From Urophycis tenuis (lineage: Eukaryota; Chordata; Actinopteri; Gadiformes; Phycidae), in NCBI GenBank assembly GCA_036785325.1, contig JAXIVH010000016.1, forward strand, positions 8,808,247 to 8,872,246: a stretch of DNA of 64,000 bases. The letters are read 5' to 3'. The notes beneath the pieces are model-generated. The model saw only the letters and a list, made by a program, of their open reading frames with translations. It had not been told where the DNA came from and searched no databases. Shown here one piece after another: positions 30,494 through 41,482 of the stretch. The number at the start of each line of letters is the position of its first letter. Positions within the stretch are counted from its first letter, which is position 1. Position numbers and translations under genes: made by a program.

Positions 30494-31455
30494 TTGAGGG
30501 AGTTTTGTGGTGCTTCTCGTGTACTATTTTCATTCGCAATGCCGCCTACACCGGGACACGCTGCCTTTGTTTACTCCGGAGAACAGCTGATCGCACTAAT
30601 GCCGGCCGGCATGGTGGCCAGACCAGCGGATTTACCACCCGATCTCTGGAGGAAAACTCACCGGGGATGCAGAGGAGGGAAACAACGTCGGGGGAGAAGG
30701 TTGACATGGAACGTACGCATGGAAAGGAGGAAATTCAAGCCGTGTCTCCCTTCTATTGTTATGGGGAATGTTCAATCCCTTAATAACAAAATGGACGAAC
30801 TAACGGCGCTTACGCGGAGCCACTCAGTTTATCGGGAATGTAGTCTGATGTGTTTCACCGAGACATGGCTGCACATAGATATTACGGACCCGATTGTATC
30901 TGTCGATGGCTTCCACACTGTTCAGGCGGACCGGGACTGTACCAAGAGCGGTAAGCGGAAGGGGGGAGGGCTCGCCGTTCTAGTTAATATCAGGTGGTGT
31001 AATCCCGGTCACATCTGTATTAAGGAACAGATCTGTAGCCCAGATACTGAAGTGTTGGCCGTTGGTCTACGTCCATACAACCTCCCTAGGGAGATCCCGC
31101 ACGTTATCATCGTAATGGTGTACATCCCTCCCACTGCTAACCCATCAGCTGCCTGCGGCACCATACACTCCACCGTCTCTAAACTTCAGACCAAACACCC
31201 CAGTGCCCTCATCATCATGTCGGGAGACTTTAACCATGTCACCATGGATAAAGTTCTGCCGACTTTTAAGCAATATGTGAGCTGTCCCACCAGAGGGGTG
31301 AGGACCCTGGATCTGATGTATGCCAACATTAAGGAGGCATACATCTCTTCTTCTCTCCCCCCTCTGGGCAGGTCGGATCACATTCTGGTTTACCTCAAAC
31401 CCTGCTATGTGCCTCTGGTGAAGAGGAAGCCTGTGACCACAAGGACTGTGAGGAA
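30494..31455 (+). pseudogene. LINE AP-endonuclease domain
   Basis: Within a 354-residue frame. After a basic N-terminus come VMGNVQSLNNKMDELTALTR, MCFTETWLHIDITDPIVSVD (the TETWL motif), KRKGGGLAVLVNIRW, VIIVMVYIPPTANPSAA, LIIMSGDFNHVTMDK, SCPTRGVRTLDLMYANI and LGRSDHILVYL. These are the expected strand and active-site motifs of the CR1/L2-type endonuclease (E, Y, D.N, S.DH). The frame then reads RTVRKWS and crosses the deletion into out-of-frame RT sequence. The domain itself looks intact. Confidence 0.85.
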
Positions 31456-32172
31456 GTGGTCTCCCTTTCTCCCTTTCTCTTCACCCTCTACACCTCAGAC
31501 TTCAGCTACTGCACTGAGTCCTGCCACCTTCAGAAGTTTTCTGATGACTCCACAATAGTTGGCTGTATTGAAGGGGGTGATGAGGGTGAGTATAGGACTG
31601 TTGTGGGCAACTTTGTCTCTTGGTGTGAGCTGAACCATCTACAGCTCAATGCTACAAAGACAAAGGAGCTCATTGTGGACCTAAGGAGGGTCAAAACACC
31701 GGTGGGCCCTGTGTTCATCCAGGGGGTTCCAGTCGATACTGTTGAGGAGTACAAGTACCTGGGGGTGTACTTCAACAACAAGTTGGACTGGACCAGGAAC
31801 ACAGAGGCCGTCTACAAGAAGGGCCAAAGCCGACTCTTTTTTCTGAGGAGGCTAAGGTCCTTCAACATCTGCAGGACAATGCTGAGGATGTTCTATGAGT
31901 CGGTTGTTGCCAGTGCAATCTTCTTTGCTGTCACATGCTGGGGCAGTGGGATGAGGGTTGCGGACACCAATAGACTTAATAGACTCATCAAGAGGGCTGG
32001 TGATGTAGTGGGTGAGGAATTGGAAACTCTAACTACCGTGGCAGATAGGAGGATGCTGTCCAGGCTACAGACTATCATGGACAAGGCCTCTCACCCTCTC
32101 TTTTCCACCCTGGCTCAGCGGAGGAGTTCCTTCAGCAGAAGACTCCTCTCACCGAGATGCACCACAGAGTGA
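31456..32172 (+). pseudogene. LINE RT C-terminal half
   Basis: Open for 238 residues: SPFLFTLYTSDFSYCTESCH, LQKFSDDSTIVGCIEGG (FSDD where FADD is expected), WCELNHLQLNATKTKELIVD, VEEYKYLGVYFNNKLDW, FFLRRLRSFNICRTMLRMFY and SHPLFSTLAQRRSSFSRRLL. The fingers and upstream palm are missing because the junction at about 31460 joins endonuclease to RT through a shared TCTCCCTTTCTC-like run. A TGA after RCTTE ends the frame slightly early: downstream HRKSFLPVVIKLYNLSLSS is still recognisable. Confidence 0.85.
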
Positions 32173-32630
32173 CATAGGAAATCATTCCTGCCTGTGGTCA
32201 TTAAACTATACAATCTGTCACTTTCATCATAGTTTCTGCTGCACAACAGGTTATTCATTCATATTGCATAACTGGTCATTTCTTTTAATTTCACTGCATA
32301 ACTGGTCATCTCTTTGCACAACTGGTCTTTTTTCCAACATAGAATCTGACATGCTACCACCTCTCAGTGTATGCCTGGTTGTATGTACATTTATGTATAT
32401 TTCTTTATGTTTGTATATTTTGTATATTGCTTACATAGGTTTATATTTTACATAGGTTTATTTTACATAGGTTTTTTTATTTTTATGTTATATATTTATA
32501 TTCTAACACTTTACTTTACATAGAGTGTCTGTCTCTTTCTTCCTTTTGCACTGGAGTATTGTATTGTAACAAATGCAATTTCCCTCAGGGATTATTAAAG
32601 TACGTCTGTCTGTCCGTCTGTCAAAGGGGG

Positions 32631-35215
32631 GCGGGGCTAAATGTAAAGCAAGGTTATACATACATATAGAACAACAATTAGTAAATAAGTACATGACAAT
32701 AATAACAGTGAGACAAGCAAGTAACAAAATTCAGCAGTTTCAACAGTCAACTACAAGTTGTACCAGGTTTTGTTTAAAAAGAGTGAGTGATGTGAGGACG
32801 GTGAGTTTGAGGGTGTTTTGAAAAGTGTTCCAGTCATTAGCTGCAGCAAATCGGAAGGCGCTGTGGCCAAAGAGGGTGCGGGCTCTGGGGATGGTGAGTT
32901 TGATCAATTTGCTGGACCTAAGGTTGAGGGCAGAGTGAGAGAGGTGCAGGAGGGAGGAGAGATACAGAGGTGTTTTTCTAAGTATGGCTTTGTAAATGAA
33001 CTGAAGCCAGTGGCGGAGCCGTCTGGTGTGGAGGGATGTCCAGTCTACCTGGTTGTACAGGTCACAATGGTGAGTTCTGAATGGAGCGCCTGTGGCGAAA
33101 CGGATGGCAGAATGATGTAGAGTGTCAAGTTTGCTGAGAGTGGATTGAGAAGCCATCCTATAGATGGTATCATTATAGTCAAATATGGGCAGGATGGTCA
33201 TTTTAACAAGTGTGTGTTTGGCTGAAGGGGTGAATGAGGCCTTATTCCGGTACAGGAAACTCAGGCGAGCTTTGACTTTTGACTGTAGGTGTTTAATATG
33301 GGTGATGAAGGAGAGGGCAGAGTCCAACCAGAGGCCAAGGTATTTATAGCAGTTCAGAGCTGTCAGCACAGAGGATTTTAGGGACAGTGGTGGAATCATA
33401 TTCCCGGTTAAAAATAATTCATTTGGTTTTCTTGGTGTTCAGGGAGAGATGAAGACTATGAAAATACTGCTCAATAGAAGTGAGACTGAGTTGTAGTATG
33501 GATGTCGAAGAGTGGAGAGAAGGGCCCTCTGAGTATAAGATGTTATCGTCAGCATATAGGTGGATCTTGGAATTGCCGGCATTCTTGGCCACATCATTAA
33601 TGTAGATGGAGAACAGCGTTGGGCCCAGGATGGAGCCTTGAGGCACCCCTTTAATGATGGTAAGAGGGTCAGACACGATGTTTTCAGTCTTTACTTGCTG
33701 GACTCGGTTTTTTAGATAGCTGGCGAACCAGTTACAGGAGTGTGAACACAGACCGATGCTAGTGAGCCTCTGCAGGAGGATGGAGTGGACGACAGAGTCG
33801 AAGGCCTTAGATAGATCAATGAAGGTGACAGATCTGCTTGGAGTGCAAGGAAGTAATAATGTCATTTAGAACCTTCAGAGCAGCTGTGGTGCACCCGTGG
33901 CCTGACCGGAACCCAGACTGTAGGTTGGACAGAATATTGTTTGAAGCTATGAAGTGGCTGAGTTGTCTGTGGACCAGTTTTTCTAGGACCTTACCCAGAC
34001 ACGGCAAGATGGAAATAGGTCTGTAGCAGTTGGGGTCAGATCTAGAGCCACCTTTAAAGAGTGGAAAGACCAATGCGGTTATCCAGTCTGATGGAAAGAC
34101 AGACAACTCCAAGGACATGTTAAATAGCCGTGAGATGGGGACAGCAATGACCGGAGCAGCAACTTTTAAAAACATGGGATCGAGTCCATCAGAGCCAGCC
34201 GGCTTGTTAGAGTCCAGTTTGGTGAGCTCCTCTAAAACCTCCGAGGTCAGGATGGGTCTAAATGAGAAGGTGTCAGAGCTGGAAGTTGTAGGTGAATGTG
34301 GTGGGGCAGCACTGGGGGACTTAGCAGAGAAGATATGGGCTGAGTTGACAAAATGTTGGTTGAGAAGTGAAGCCATGTGAGACTTGTCAGTGACCACACA
34401 GTCACCAAAGGTCATTGCACTTGGAAAATGGGGAGGAGTGAGCTTGTTTTCCATGGACTTGACCGTTTTCTAGAACGTCTTAGCATCAGAGCCACAGGTT
34501 GCAAATTTGTCCAGGAAATGAGTGACTTTAGCTTTTCTGACCGCCTGAGTGCATTTATTTCTGCACTGCCTAAAGGCAAGCCAGTCGGCAGGGGACTGGG
34601 ACAAATGGGCTTTCCGCCATAAGGTGTTCTTCTGGCGGATTAATGTGGCCAAGTCATGGGAAAACCAGGGGCTGAAACAATCCTTGATCCGTAACTTAAT
34701 GGGCGGAGCGTGTGTGTTGATGATCTGGCTAAAGGTCAGCTTAAAGTAGGCCCAGGCAGCATCCATAGTGGAGTAAATATCAATTCTGTCCCAGTTCACT
34801 GCAGTAATGTCATGGAGAAAGGCTTCCTGGTTAAACTTCTTCATAGAGCGTTTGGTTACAGTCACTGGTGGATGTTTAACTGAGGAGCCGGAGCGTATGC
34901 AGGCAATAGCACAATGATCACTCAGATCTTGACTAAAGACGCCAGATTTATAATTAGACGGGGCGTTCGTGACGATGACATCAATCAGTGTGGCAGATGA
35001 AGGAGATTTCAGATTATGTCTGGTGGGCACTGAAATAATTTGGAAGAGGTTTAGGGCATCAAATTGTTGCAAGACCAAATCTGGGGGGTTAGTCATGTCC
35101 CAGTTTAAGTCACCCAGGAGAATAAATTCAGAGATGTGCAGGGCCAGAAGTTCACTGAGTATAGAGAGCATAGTGGGGCAGAGGGTGGTCTATATCAGAC
35201 AGCAACAGAAAGAGA
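32631..35215 (-). mobile_element. CR1/Jockey-superclade LINE, 5'-truncated
   Basis: A different LINE family lying exactly between the facing tails of the two L2/Rex1-type copies. It starts inside the endonuclease and runs to a short 3' end at about 32631. Three long frames cover nearly all its coding region. Confidence 0.8.
32740..35171 (-). pseudogene. LINE endonuclease (partial)-reverse transcriptase, near-complete
   Basis: Endonuclease C-terminal part: SEFILLGDLNWDMTN, SATLIDVIVTNAP, SQDLSDHCAIACI (35171-34870). A linker follows, then a stop at about 34470 (DAKTF). RT: DSNKPAGSDGLDPMFLKVAA, WITALVFPLFKGGSRSDPNC, YRPISILPCLGKVLEKLVHR, a frameshift near 33845, VTFIDLSKAFDSVVHSILLQ, IIKGVPQGSILGPTLFSIYI, catalytic IHLYADDNILYSE (33560) and LSLNTKKTK. 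A third frame (33399-32740) gives the thumb and C-terminus, LNCYKYLGLWLDSALSF to FKQNLVQLVVDC. Two or three point defects separate the frames, so this is one of the better-preserved LINEs here, yet not functional. Confidence 0.85.
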
Positions 35216-35219
35216 GAAA

Positions 35220-37715
35220 TTATTAGACAGTATGACAGAAAGACAGACAGACAGACGTACTTTAATAATCCCTGAGGGAAATTGCATTCGTTACAATACA
35301 ATACTCCAGTGCAAAAGGAAGAAGAGACAGACACTCTACGTAAGTAAAGTGTTAGAATATAAATATATAATATAAACCTATGTCAAATATAAAATAAATA
35401 AAAAACCTATGTAAAATAAACCTATATAAAATATAAACCTATGTAAAATATAAACCTATGTAAGCAATATACAAAATATACAAACATAAAGAAATATACA
35501 TAAATGTACATACAACCAGGCATACACTGAGAGGTGATTGTCAGATTCTATGTTGGAAAAAAGACCATTTGTGCAAAGAGATGACCAGTTATGCAGTGAA
35601 ATTAAAAGAAATGACCAGTTATGCAATATGAATGAATAACCTGTTGTGCAGCAGAAAACTGTGATGAAAGTGACAGATTGTATAGTTTGATGACCACAGG
35701 CAGGAATGATTTCCTATGTCGCTCTGTGGTGCATCTCGGTGAGAGGAGTCTTCTGCTGAAGGAACTCGTCCGCTGAGCCAGGGTGGAAAAGAGAGGGTGA
35801 GAGGCATTGTCCATGATAGTCCGTAGCCTGGACAGCATCCTCCTATCTGCCACGGTAGTTAGAGTGTCCAATTCCTCACCCACTACATCACCAGCCCTCT
35901 TGATGAGTCTATTGAGTCTATTGGTGTCCGCAACCCTCATCCCACTGCCCCAGCATGTGACAGCAAAGAAGATTGCACTGGCAACAACAGACTCATAGAA
36001 CATCCTCAGCATTGTCCTGCAGATGTTGAAGGACCTTAGCCTCCTCAGAAAAAAGTCGGGGGTCGGCTTTGGCCCTTCAAGAGTCGGCTTTGGCCCTTCT
36101 TGTAGACGGCCTCTGTGTTCGTAGTCCAGTCCAACTTGTTGTTGAAGTACACCCACATGTACTTGTACTCCTCAACAGTGTCGACTGGAACCCCCTGGAT
36201 GAACACAGGGACCACCAGTGTTTTGACCCTCCTTAGGTCCACAATGAGCTCCTTTGTCTTTGTAGCATTGAGCTGTAGATGGTTCAGCTCACACCAAGAG
36301 ACAAAGTTGCCCACAACAGTCCTATACTCACCCTCATCACCCCCTTCAATACAGCCAACTATTGCGGAGTCATCAGAAAACTTCTGAAGGTGGCAGGACT
36401 CAGTGCAGTAGCTGAAGTCTGAGGTGTAGAGGGTGAAGAGAAAGGGAGAAAGGACCGTCCCTTGTGGGACGTTCCCACAATTCTGTAGACGTACAAACTG
36501 TGGTCTGCCCATCAGGTAGTCAACAATCCAGGACACCAAGGGAGCATCAACCTGCATCGCCGCCATCTTCTCACCTAGGAGACCAGGCCGTAAGATGTTG
36601 AAAGCACTGGAGAAGTCAAAGAACATGACTCTCACAGTGCTCGCCGGCTTGTCCAGATGCGAGTAGACTTTTTTCAGCAGGTAGATGATGCAGTCCTCGA
36701 CTCCCAGGCGGGGCTGGTAGGCGAACTGCAGCTGGTCCGAGAAGGGTCTGACCATAGGCCTGAGCTGCTCCAAGACAAGCCTCTCCATGATCTTCATGAT
36801 ATGTGACGTCAGAGCCACCGGTCTGTAGTCCTTAGGGCTGCTGGGGCGCAGCGTCTTTGGGACAGGAACGAGGCAGGACGTCTTCCACATCAGAGGGACC
36901 TTCTGGAGGTGCAGGCTCAGGTTGAAGACATGATTAAGAACTCCACACAGCTGGGGGGCACAGGCTTTAAGTACCCTGGGGAGCACACCATCAGGGCCCG
37001 CCGCTTTGCTAGAGTGGAGTCTAATCAGTTGTCTTCTCACCAGTTCAGGCGTGAAGGACACTGTAGAGGTGTCAGTGGGGGAGGGATAGGGTCCTCAGGA
37101 AGTGGAGGACAGTATGCAGAGCAGGGGGGGAGGGGGGGGGGGGGGGGGGGCAGGGTGGAGGTGTGAAGTGTCCGGTAGTGAATAGAGGTGGTGAGAGGCA
37201 GGAGGGTGATCTATAAGGAGGGGGAGGCGGAGTGGCACTAGTTGATGGGCTGCCAGCAACATCAGCGGCAGGGTCATGTGGGGGAGGGGCATTGGCCGCA
37301 GTATCAAACCTATTGAAAAAAAGGTTAAATTAATTGGTTATAGCCACCCCACCCTCCAGCCCCATGCTACCAGTCGTCTGGAAACCCGTGATGGTTCTCA
37401 TACCACTCCACACATCCCTTGTGTTGTTTTGCTGGAGCTTCTTCTCCAGCTTCCTCCTGTATCTATTCTTTTCCTCCTTAATTCTAACCTTGAGTAGCCC
37501 CTGTACTCTCCTCAGCTCAGCCTGGTTGCCCTCTCTGACCCTTTTCTTAGCGTTCAGGATGGCTTTGATGTCCTTGGTGATCCAAGGTTTGTTATGTTAT
37601 AGGTGACTGTCAACGCAGGGACATAGCAGTCCACACAGAAGTTAATGTAGTCCGTGATGCACTCAGTGAGCCCATCAATGTCCTCCCCGTGAGGCTCACA
37701 GAGTGCAGGCCAGTC
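35220..37715 (-). mobile_element. L2/Rex1-type LINE, convergent copy
   Basis: Same family as 30311-32626 in opposite orientation, with tail CAGACGTACTTTAATAATCC at about 35258. It contains the RT core missing from the other copy. 5'-truncated at about 37715, where the 42-bp tandem array begins. Confidence 0.85.
35690..37700 (-). pseudogene. LINE reverse transcriptase with internal duplication
   Basis: N-terminal linker NKPWITKDIKAILNAKKRVR and RRKLEKKLQQNNTRDVW near 37450-37580. A poly-G run (about 37129-37151) shifts the frame. RT core 37061-36045: HSSKAAGPDGVLPRVLKACA, KDYRPVALTSHIMKIMERLV, QFAYQPRLGVEDCIIYLLKK, VMFFDFSSAFNILRPGLLGE, NVPQGTVLSPFLFTLY and LQKFSDDSAIVGCI. After YKKGQSRL a short direct duplication of GGCCAAAGCCGACTC-type sequence (36045-36095) creates KGQSRLLKGQSRPPTFF and a shift; the frame resumes with FFLRRLRSFNICRTM and ends near 35690. 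Two defects make it inactive. Confidence 0.85.
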
Positions 37716-37717
37716 AG

Positions 37718-38221
37718 TCAGGGGGTGTTAACTCTATGAATGATGACGCAGTGATGAGGTCAGGGGGTGTTAACTCTATGGATGATGACGCAGTGATGAG
37801 GTCAGGGGGTGTTAACTCTATGGATGATGACGCAGTGATGAGGTCAGGGGGTTTTAACTCTATGGATGATGACGCAGTGATGAGGTCAGGGGGTGTTAAC
37901 TCTATGGATGATGACGCAGTGATGAGGTCAGGGGGTGTTAACTCTATGGATGATGATGCAGTGATGAGGTCAGGGGGTGTTAACTCTATGGATGATGACG
38001 CAGTGATGAGGTCAGGGGGTGTTAACTCTATGGATGATGATGCAGTGATGAGGTCAGGGGGTGTTAACTCTATGGATGATAATGCAGTGATGAGGTCAGG
38101 GGGTGTTAACTCTATGGATGATAATGCAGTGATGAGGTCAGGGGGTGTTAACTCTATGGATGATGATGCAGTGATGAGGTCAGGGGGTGTTAACTCTATG
38201 GATGATGACGCAGTGTTAACT
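37718..38221 (+). repeat. 42-bp minisatellite spanning an LTR edge, 12 copies
   Basis: Twelve near-perfect 42-base units, each containing GGTCAGGGGGTGTTAACTCT. The purine-rich part and TGTTAACTCTAT are the polypurine tract and first bases of the LTR that follows, so the array is built across the internal/LTR junction. Because 42 is a multiple of three, it stays open in frame as repeats of SGGVNSMDDDAVMR; this is not evidence for a gene. Confidence 0.9.
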
Positions 38222-38428
38222 CTATATGTATACATCACCTGCACACAGGTGGAGATGTGTGTTTGGCTAAAGAGCGGAAGGGCAAACTATTCTTTAACCG
38301 CATTTCGACACAAAGCGAGTTTTCTGTTTAAGATGAGTTTTATTTATTTTGTTGTTGCTGTTATGCAATAAAGAACATTATTGTGACACTATGCAAGAAT
38401 GCGCGTTTATTCACTTACTGCTCCTACA
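38210..38428 (+). repeat. LTR (TGTTAAC...ACA), about 215 bp
   Basis: Starts TGTTAACTCTATATGTATAC, contains GCAATAAAGAACATTATTG (poly-A signal) and ends CTGCTCCTACAA. Fragments of the same LTR lie at 2875-3014 and 7093-7184. Its own internal domain is not present next to it on either side. Confidence 0.75.
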
Positions 38429-38429
38429 A

Positions 38430-38720
38430 CCCGCCTATAGTCAAAAATGGTACGACCCATCAGGCTTACCAACAAGAAGACACGGCGAGCTCCATGGGCT
38501 GAGCTAGGAGTAGCGTTGTTATTGGCTACCATGTAATCTACTTCTTGTTTTAATATTGCACGTTTTTTTGGGTAGACCCTATATGGGTGCTGCTGTACCA
38601 ACATTGATGTCATGCTCTAATATGTTGGTTATTGTTGGAACATCTTTAAACAGCTCTGGAAAATTCGTAATCACGGACACTATGTCAGCCCTCTCCTCCC
38701 TCTCCTCAAGGCTCTGCTTG
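38430..38720 (-). pseudogene. Gypsy RT leader fragment
   Basis: Minus-strand pieces: ADIVSVITNFPELFKDVPTI, NILEHDINVGTAAPI, then HPYRVYPKKRAILKQEVDYM and FDYRRVVG. These correspond to the region just before RT palm motif A in gypsy elements (compare FPCLFGDTPTCTHLVEHDID at 9.8 kb). It ends where the LTR begins and abuts a plus-strand gag fragment head to head. Confidence 0.75.
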
Positions 38721-39045
38721 TAATGCAGCGTGAGACAGAGCTTGAGAAAACTTGTCTCCTACAATCTATGGAGATTGAGAAGATGCGTCTCATGCATGAA
38801 CTTGAAAAAATATGTCTCAATCAAGAGCAACAACGCGTAAATCTGATGTGAGATGGCAGAATTCCAGGTGGCCATCCACCTGCGCCTAATTTGAACGTGG
38901 GGAAAAATATTTGTTTAGTTCCACCATTTAGAGAAGCAGATGTGGATACTTTCTTTCAGTTGTTAGAGCGGGTAGCCAAAGCGCACGGTTGGTCAGACGT
39001 GGAGAGGATGTTGCTCCTCCAGTGTGTGGCTGCTCTGTGAAGCAG
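38721..39045 (+). pseudogene. Gmr1-like gag fragment
   Basis: Coiled-coil start MEIEKMRLMHELEKICLNQE, a TGA, then NICLVPPFREADVDTFFQLL and RVAKAHGWSDVERMLLLQCV, the conserved start of capsid in this gag type (compare ARTLLLQCVLTG in the copy at 13.8 kb). It stops at a TGA after CVAAL. The rest of gag, including the zinc knuckle, is replaced by unrelated sequence. Confidence 0.75.
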
Positions 39046-39049
39046 ATTT

Positions 39050-39565
39050 GGGCGTTACCTAATTTACTATGCATTGGGAATCTTAAACTCTAAGTTCTGT
39101 ATGATACCCATCTAATTGCCTAATGAGACAATACCTTTTTACTACACTTATAGTGACAATGAAAATGATACCAAACATGTTATGACAATTACATTATAAA
39201 GTAATACAATTATTTCCACATATTTTTTCCTCACTTACATCGGTGTGATTCCCTGACCCTTAGGGGGCTCGGAGGAGGTCAGTGAATTACTAAGTAAAAT
39301 AAAAGTCATTCATCCATACTTCCCCCTTCACCCCGTTTCCCCAAAGGTTTGGAGTGGGTCAGGATATGACATCGTGAAAACCAACAATCCCCCTTCATCT
39401 GTGCCTTAGGTCAGGAGATCAATGGAAAGAAAATGCATTTAAATTATATTGTCTTGCATTCCTCTGCAATGTCTGCAGGAAACAAACCCCCACATCCCTT
39501 ATTACATCACAGATCAAGACAACAAAAAGATCCCAGCTAAGATTTTATATACCTACAGTCTCCCT
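39050..39565. other. Unidentified filler between gag and pol
   Basis: About 515 AT-rich bases without a coding signal. GATTCCCTGACCCTTAGGGG near 39250 is part of a small imperfect palindrome. Probably a non-autonomous insertion, family not recognised. Confidence 0.4.
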
Positions 39566-41406
39566 TGAGTGTAAGCTAATACAGGGTGACGTAGAGCTTG
39601 GTGTTCGGCCTGCTCTACCTATCGAGGGTATCTCATTGGTTCTTGGGAACCAGCTGGCAGGTAGACACATCTGGTCAGATAAGTCTTCTCCTCTGGTTGT
39701 TACTGAAGAGCCGCTGTCCACCGATGAGAGTGCGCAAAAGTACCAAATGGTGTTTACCGCATGTGTAGTTACTCGCTCTGCCAGTCAGAAGACGGAAACT
39801 GACAAAGTACAGTCAACTAAATCTGAAAAGTATTTTTCGCTCGCTGATTATGCTGTCTCTGCTTCATGTGAGGAATTGGCGGAAGAGCAAAAAGCAGATC
39901 AGACCTTGCAATCGCTGTTTGAACTTGTTAATGTGAACAATGAAATTTGGAACAAAACGGGGGGCTACTTCATAAAAGACGGCGTGTTATTGAGGAAATG
40001 GTCTCCTCACGCCGACTGTTTTGATGGTGATCCAATTGTCCAGGTGGTGGTGCCTGTTAAATTTTGTCCGTTGGTACTTGAAACCGCTCATGAGAAGCTC
40101 GCTGGCCACGCTGGTGTACAGAAAACATATGACCGCCTTTTGCACTACTTCCACTGGCCGCGAGTTAAGCGTGACGTTGCCAGTTTTGTAAAAACATGCA
40201 AAACGCGCCAACTGACAGGTAAACCCAATGTGATTTTGAAGCCTGCTCCTTTGCGTCTGATTCCGACAGTGAGTCAACCATTTGAACACCTCATCATTGA
40301 CAAAGAAGAAGAAGAAGAATTACTGATTTGATCCCGTGAGGGAAATTTGGTCTTCTGCATTTAACCCAATCGTGAATTAGTGGAACACTCAGAACACAGT
40401 GATGGTGAAGCACACAGTGAGGTGAAGCACACACTTAAACCCGATGCAGTGAGCTGCCTGCAACAGCGGCGGCGCTCGGGGAGCAGTGAGGGGTTAGGTG
40501 CCTTGCTCAAGGGCACTTCAGCCATGCGCACTGGTCGGGGTTCGAACCGGCCACCCTCCGGTTACAAATCCAAAGCCCTAACCAGTAGGCTGGCTGCCCC
40601 ACTGTTGACAATGTTGGGCCTCTCCCTTGCTCTAAAACAGGTTGTGAGTATCTGCTCACGGTTATGTGCCAGAGCACTCGCTACCCAGCTGTTTTTCCAT
40701 TGCGTTCTATTAACACAAAAGCAATTGTTAAAGCAATTAGTCAGTTCATTTCGACATTCGGGTTGCATAAAGTCATTCAATCTGACTGTGGGAGTAACTT
40801 TACGTCCAAATTGTTCAAAGACGTTCTCAAACAATTGGGAATAAAGCAAAATCTGGCAACCGCTTATCACACTCGGAGCCAAGGTGCTTTGAAGCGCTTT
40901 CATTCAACGTTGGAAGTCACTGCTTCATGCGTATTGTGTCGAGTTAGATCGCGATTGGGAGGAGGTCCTACCCTGGCTGATGTTGGCAGCCAGGGAGGTC
41001 ACTCATGAAAGTACTGGTTTTAGTCCGAATTATCTTGTTTTTGCACACCGTGTGCGAGGGGTATTTTCAGTGCTCCATGATCAATGGACTGATTCAAGTA
41101 TTCGAGTATCTTCTGGGGTTCCGCCGCCGTCTTTCCTCTGCCTGGAGAGTGGCTAGGGAACGGTTGGAGGAATCTCAGAAAAAAATGAAAACACTGTTCG
41201 ATCATCGCACTGAACACAGAAAGTTCGCTGTTGGTGATCTAGTGCTCGCGCTTCTTCTGCTAATTGGCTCACCGTTTCAGGTCAAGTACGCCGGGCCCTA
41301 TAAGGTCCTACATTGTGGTCCAAATGATAATTATGTGATCTCGACCCCCGGTAGGAAGAGTAGTACTCAAAAATGTCATGTCAATCTCTTAAAGCCATTT
41401 CTATAA
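39566..41406 (+). pseudogene. Gmr1-like protease end and integrase, split by a SINE
   Basis: Protease C-terminal strand GDVELGVRPALPIEGISLVL and GNQLAGRHIW. Integrase HHCC finger: ETAHEKLAGHAGVQKTYDRL, HYFHWPRVKRDV and CKTRQL (second Cys of CxxC replaced by Arg). The DDE core begins SQPFEHLIID at 40300, is cut by the SINE, and resumes with CQSTRYPAVFPLRSINTKAI, VIQSDCGSNFTSKLFKDVLK and TAYHTRSQGALKRFHSTLEV, where Lys replaces the catalytic Glu expected in GALERFH. The C-terminal module FQVKYAGPYKVLHCGPNDNY ends at 41406. With a mutated finger and active site it is inactive even apart from the SINE. Confidence 0.85.
40304..40602 (-). mobile_element. tRNA-derived SINE, copy 2
   Basis: Minus-strand SINE with a GGGGCAGCCAGCCTACTGG start, box B GGTTCGAACCCC and a (TTC)n tail written as GAAGAAGAAG at 40304. 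TTGACAA is found on both sides (40297-40303 and again just after 40603), a target duplication; rejoining gives ATTGACAATGTTGGGCC, which restores integrase frame IIDNVGP. Confidence 0.88.
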
Positions 41407-41482
41407 CCGTGAGGAACAGCGCGCTTCGCAAACGATCGATCCCATGGTGCTAGTGGACAGCTCCTCTCCGCTTTACTGACCT

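Larger units (their letters stand above)
30311..32626 (+). mobile_element. L2/Rex1-type LINE, internally deleted
   Basis: From a GC-rich leader at about 30311 to a tail AATTTCCCTCAGGGATTATT followed by (TCTG)n. Endonuclease and RT C-terminus are present but the RT core is deleted at about 31460. Copies of the same family are at 35220-37715 (minus) and 47815-48927 (plus). Confidence 0.8.

Noticed and set aside
37703..38371. 222-residue repeat protein and possible CRISPR-like array
   Set aside because: Direct 42-bp units without spacers, built on an LTR edge in a eukaryotic genome; neither a gene nor a CRISPR.
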